Below, piece after piece: positions 5,568 through 5,919 of a DNA stretch of 5,919 nt. Numbering within the stretch: the stretch's first letter is position 1; every line of letters starts with the position of its first letter. The translations under genes were made by a program, and so were the position numbers. The notes beneath the pieces are model-generated. The model did not search any database, was not told where the DNA came from, and was given only the letters and a program-made list of their open reading frames with translations. The stretch comes from Clostridia bacterium (GTDB taxonomy: Bacteria; Bacillota; Clostridia; Christensenellales; CALWSW01): assembly GCA_019421925.1 (NCBI GenBank), contig JAHZEH010000131.1, forward strand, positions 1 to 5,919. Reading direction: 5' to 3'.

Positions 5568-5648
5568 GTGACCGTGTATGAGGCGTTGACGCTCATGGTA
5601 GCCTTTTCGGCCCTTGTCGTTTGCATCATTAGCACCAAAAACAAGTAA
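5568..5648 (+). CDS. Putative holin-like toxin (Hol-Tox/TxpA-type type I toxin)
   Basis: A 26-residue peptide starts at GTG 5568. It has the typical MTVYEALTLMVAF opening of the putative holin-like toxin family, one membrane helix (about 6-22), and a short polar basic tail, STKNK. Members of this group (for example TxpA and related small peptides of Bacillus prophages) insert in the membrane and stop growth when their antisense RNA is lost. The sequence supplies a full regulatory set: a strong promoter, a hidden ribosome site, 5'-3' mRNA pairing, an antisense RNA over the 3' end and a downstream terminator. It is the only plus-strand gene in the window and lies between a phage-like gene and the holin gene, as expected for a prophage-borne stabilisation module. 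An ATG three codons earlier in frame (5562) is a less likely start. Confidence 0.85.
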   Translation: MTVYEALTLMVAFSALVVCIISTKNK

Positions 5649-5681
5649 GCCGCCCTGCTTTGTCCGGCTGGCGGCTTACTT
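5637..5681 (-). terminator. Antisense RNA terminator overlapping the toxin stop codon
   Basis: A perfect 12-bp stem, AAGTAAGCCGCC (5643-5654) with GGCGGCTTACTT (5670-5681), has a 15-nt loop. On the minus strand it is followed by GTTTTTGG. On the plus strand no T-run follows, so it terminates only the antisense RNA; it also encodes the toxin stop codon (5646-5648) and folds as a 3' hairpin in the toxin mRNA. Confidence 0.75.
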
Positions 5682-5725
5682 AAAGTAACCATCTAGGGCA
5701 ACCGCACACGCGGAAGGTTTCCCTG
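5637..5725 (-). ncRNA. Antisense antitoxin RNA of the type I toxin locus
   Basis: The predicted RNA starts near 5724-5726 from the minus promoter at 5731-5759 and ends at the T-run after the hairpin 5643-5681, about 89 nt. It is fully complementary to the toxin mRNA from the last four codons or so through the 3' arm of the 5'-3' clamp. This convergent, 3'-overlapping layout is that of txpA/RatA and bsrG/SR4. Pairing could block the mRNA or attract RNase III. Existence is predicted from promoter and terminator only. Confidence 0.7.
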
Positions 5726-5730
5726 CTTTT

Positions 5731-5759
5731 ATTGTACCCGCCATTCCCGGATTTATCAA
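5731..5759 (-). promoter_or_regulatory. Antisense RNA promoter
   Basis: On the minus strand -35 TTGATA (complement of 5754-5759), a 17-bp spacer, and -10 TACAAT (complement of 5731-5736). The -10 box is 7 nt from GGGAAACCTT, exactly as in the toxin promoter. Confidence 0.8.
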
Positions 5760-5768
5760 GCAACTTTT

Positions 5769-5790
5769 GCTCCTTTGCGGGGCTTTTTTT
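5769..5790 (+). terminator. Likely toxin mRNA terminator
   Basis: GCTCC (5769-5773) pairs with GGGGC (5779-5783), one G-U pair included, and is followed by seven T (5784-5790). The stem is short but GC-rich. It would give a toxin mRNA of about 268 nt, a size usual for this class. The T-run overlaps the stop codon of the converging gene. Confidence 0.55.
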
Positions 5791-5919
5791 ATTGCAGATG
5801 CTCCTTGGCCTGCTCGTTCAGGAAGCGGTAGTAGGCCGCTTTGGCCTCCTCATATGCCTCAACTGCCTCCTCCACCTCCCCGTTGGGTTTCCCCCTCTTG
5901 ATGGCCATAGCGCAGGCAT
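5789..5919 (-). CDS. C-terminal end of an unrecognised, probably phage gene
   Basis: The last 42 codons of a minus-strand frame end at TAA 5789-5791 and run off the window. The visible part (ending YYRFLNEQAKEHLQ) is rich in E, A and K with no proline after the start region, so it is probably a long helix; no family is recognised. An ATG at 5908 is in frame, but no ribosome site is seen in the 11 nt before it, so the true start is probably outside. Codon use looks coding and the frame ends cleanly before the toxin terminator and antisense promoter. Its place upstream of toxin and holin suggests a late phage gene. Confidence 0.55.
   Translation of the reverse strand, partial: ACAMAIKRGKPNGEVEEAVEAYEEAKAAYYRFLNEQAKEHLQ

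Larger units (their letters stand above)
5521..5723 (+). other. Long-range 5'-3' pairing of the toxin mRNA
   Basis: GGGAAACCTT (5521-5530) is exactly complementary to AAGGTTTCCC (5714-5723), and GTGCGGTTGCC (5535-5545) to GGCAACCGCAC (5697-5707). A small internal loop separates the two helices. The arms lie at the predicted mRNA 5' end and in its 3' untranslated region, so the transcript can fold into a closed form of 21 pairs. Such end-to-end pairing keeps several known type I toxin mRNAs untranslated. Confidence 0.75.
4660..5919. mobile_element. Probable right end of a prophage or prophage remnant
   Basis: From the break in the MATE gene to the window end the content changes to a holin-like gene, a prophage-type type I toxin locus and a short gene of phage-like appearance. 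Lysis genes next to an attachment site are the usual right end of firmicute prophages. No integrase, endolysin or defined att core is visible here, so the boundary at about 4660 is inferred from where MATE homology ends. Confidence 0.5.

Noticed and set aside
5034..5648. A 204-codon plus-strand frame that ends with the toxin sequence
   Set aside because: It crosses the holin gene, a hairpin and the toxin promoter; only the last 26 codons, behind their own promoter and ribosome site, are credible.

Overview
The window looks like a moderately GC-rich Gram-positive anaerobe of the Clostridia, probably Oscillospirales (Flavonifractor/Oscillibacter-like). The reasons are strong AAGGAGG ribosome binding sites, sigma-A promoters of TTGACA type, the domain families seen, and a firmicute prophage lysis region. 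The genus is an inference. All protein genes lie on the minus strand except one tiny toxin gene.

Positions 1-3420 (host genes, read right to left). A short-chain dehydrogenase (2496-3272) has its own strong promoter and terminator. Next comes an unusual regulator (1089-2291) with a PEP-hydrolase-type TIM barrel fused to an AraC DNA-binding domain. Last is a Tm-1-like/UPF0261 ATP-binding protein (1-859, cut by the window edge). Plant Tm-1 carries the UPF0261 and TIM-barrel domains in one chain; here they are neighbouring genes, and the TIM-barrel partner also has a DNA-binding domain. The same ATGATTTGT...GTT(T)ATCAT palindrome lies upstream of the regulator and upstream of the Tm-1 gene, so it is a candidate operator. 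The substrate of the cluster cannot be read from the sequence.

Positions 3426-4659. A MATE-family multidrug/metabolite transporter pseudogene. Its N-terminal ~40 residues are missing and its last helix is frameshifted.

Positions 4660-5919 (probable right end of a prophage abutting the MATE remnant). Read right to left it holds the end of an unrecognised gene (5789-5919), a type I toxin-antitoxin locus (about 5485-5790), a holin-like two-helix membrane protein (5142-5420), a possible 37-codon ORF, and an AT-rich spacer with two identical 29-bp terminator hairpins.

The most notable object is the toxin-antitoxin locus. A 26-residue Hol-Tox/TxpA-type membrane peptide starts at GTG 5568 behind a TTGAAA-17-TATAAT promoter. 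Its Shine-Dalgarno sequence is held in a perfect GNRA-loop hairpin. The mRNA 5' end is complementary to its 3' region. A convergent promoter (TTGATA-17-TACAAT, minus) would make an antisense RNA of about 89 nt that covers the toxin 3' end and stops at a hairpin overlapping the toxin stop codon. The sense and antisense promoter-leader units are inverted copies of each other in the same register, which suggests an inverted duplication.
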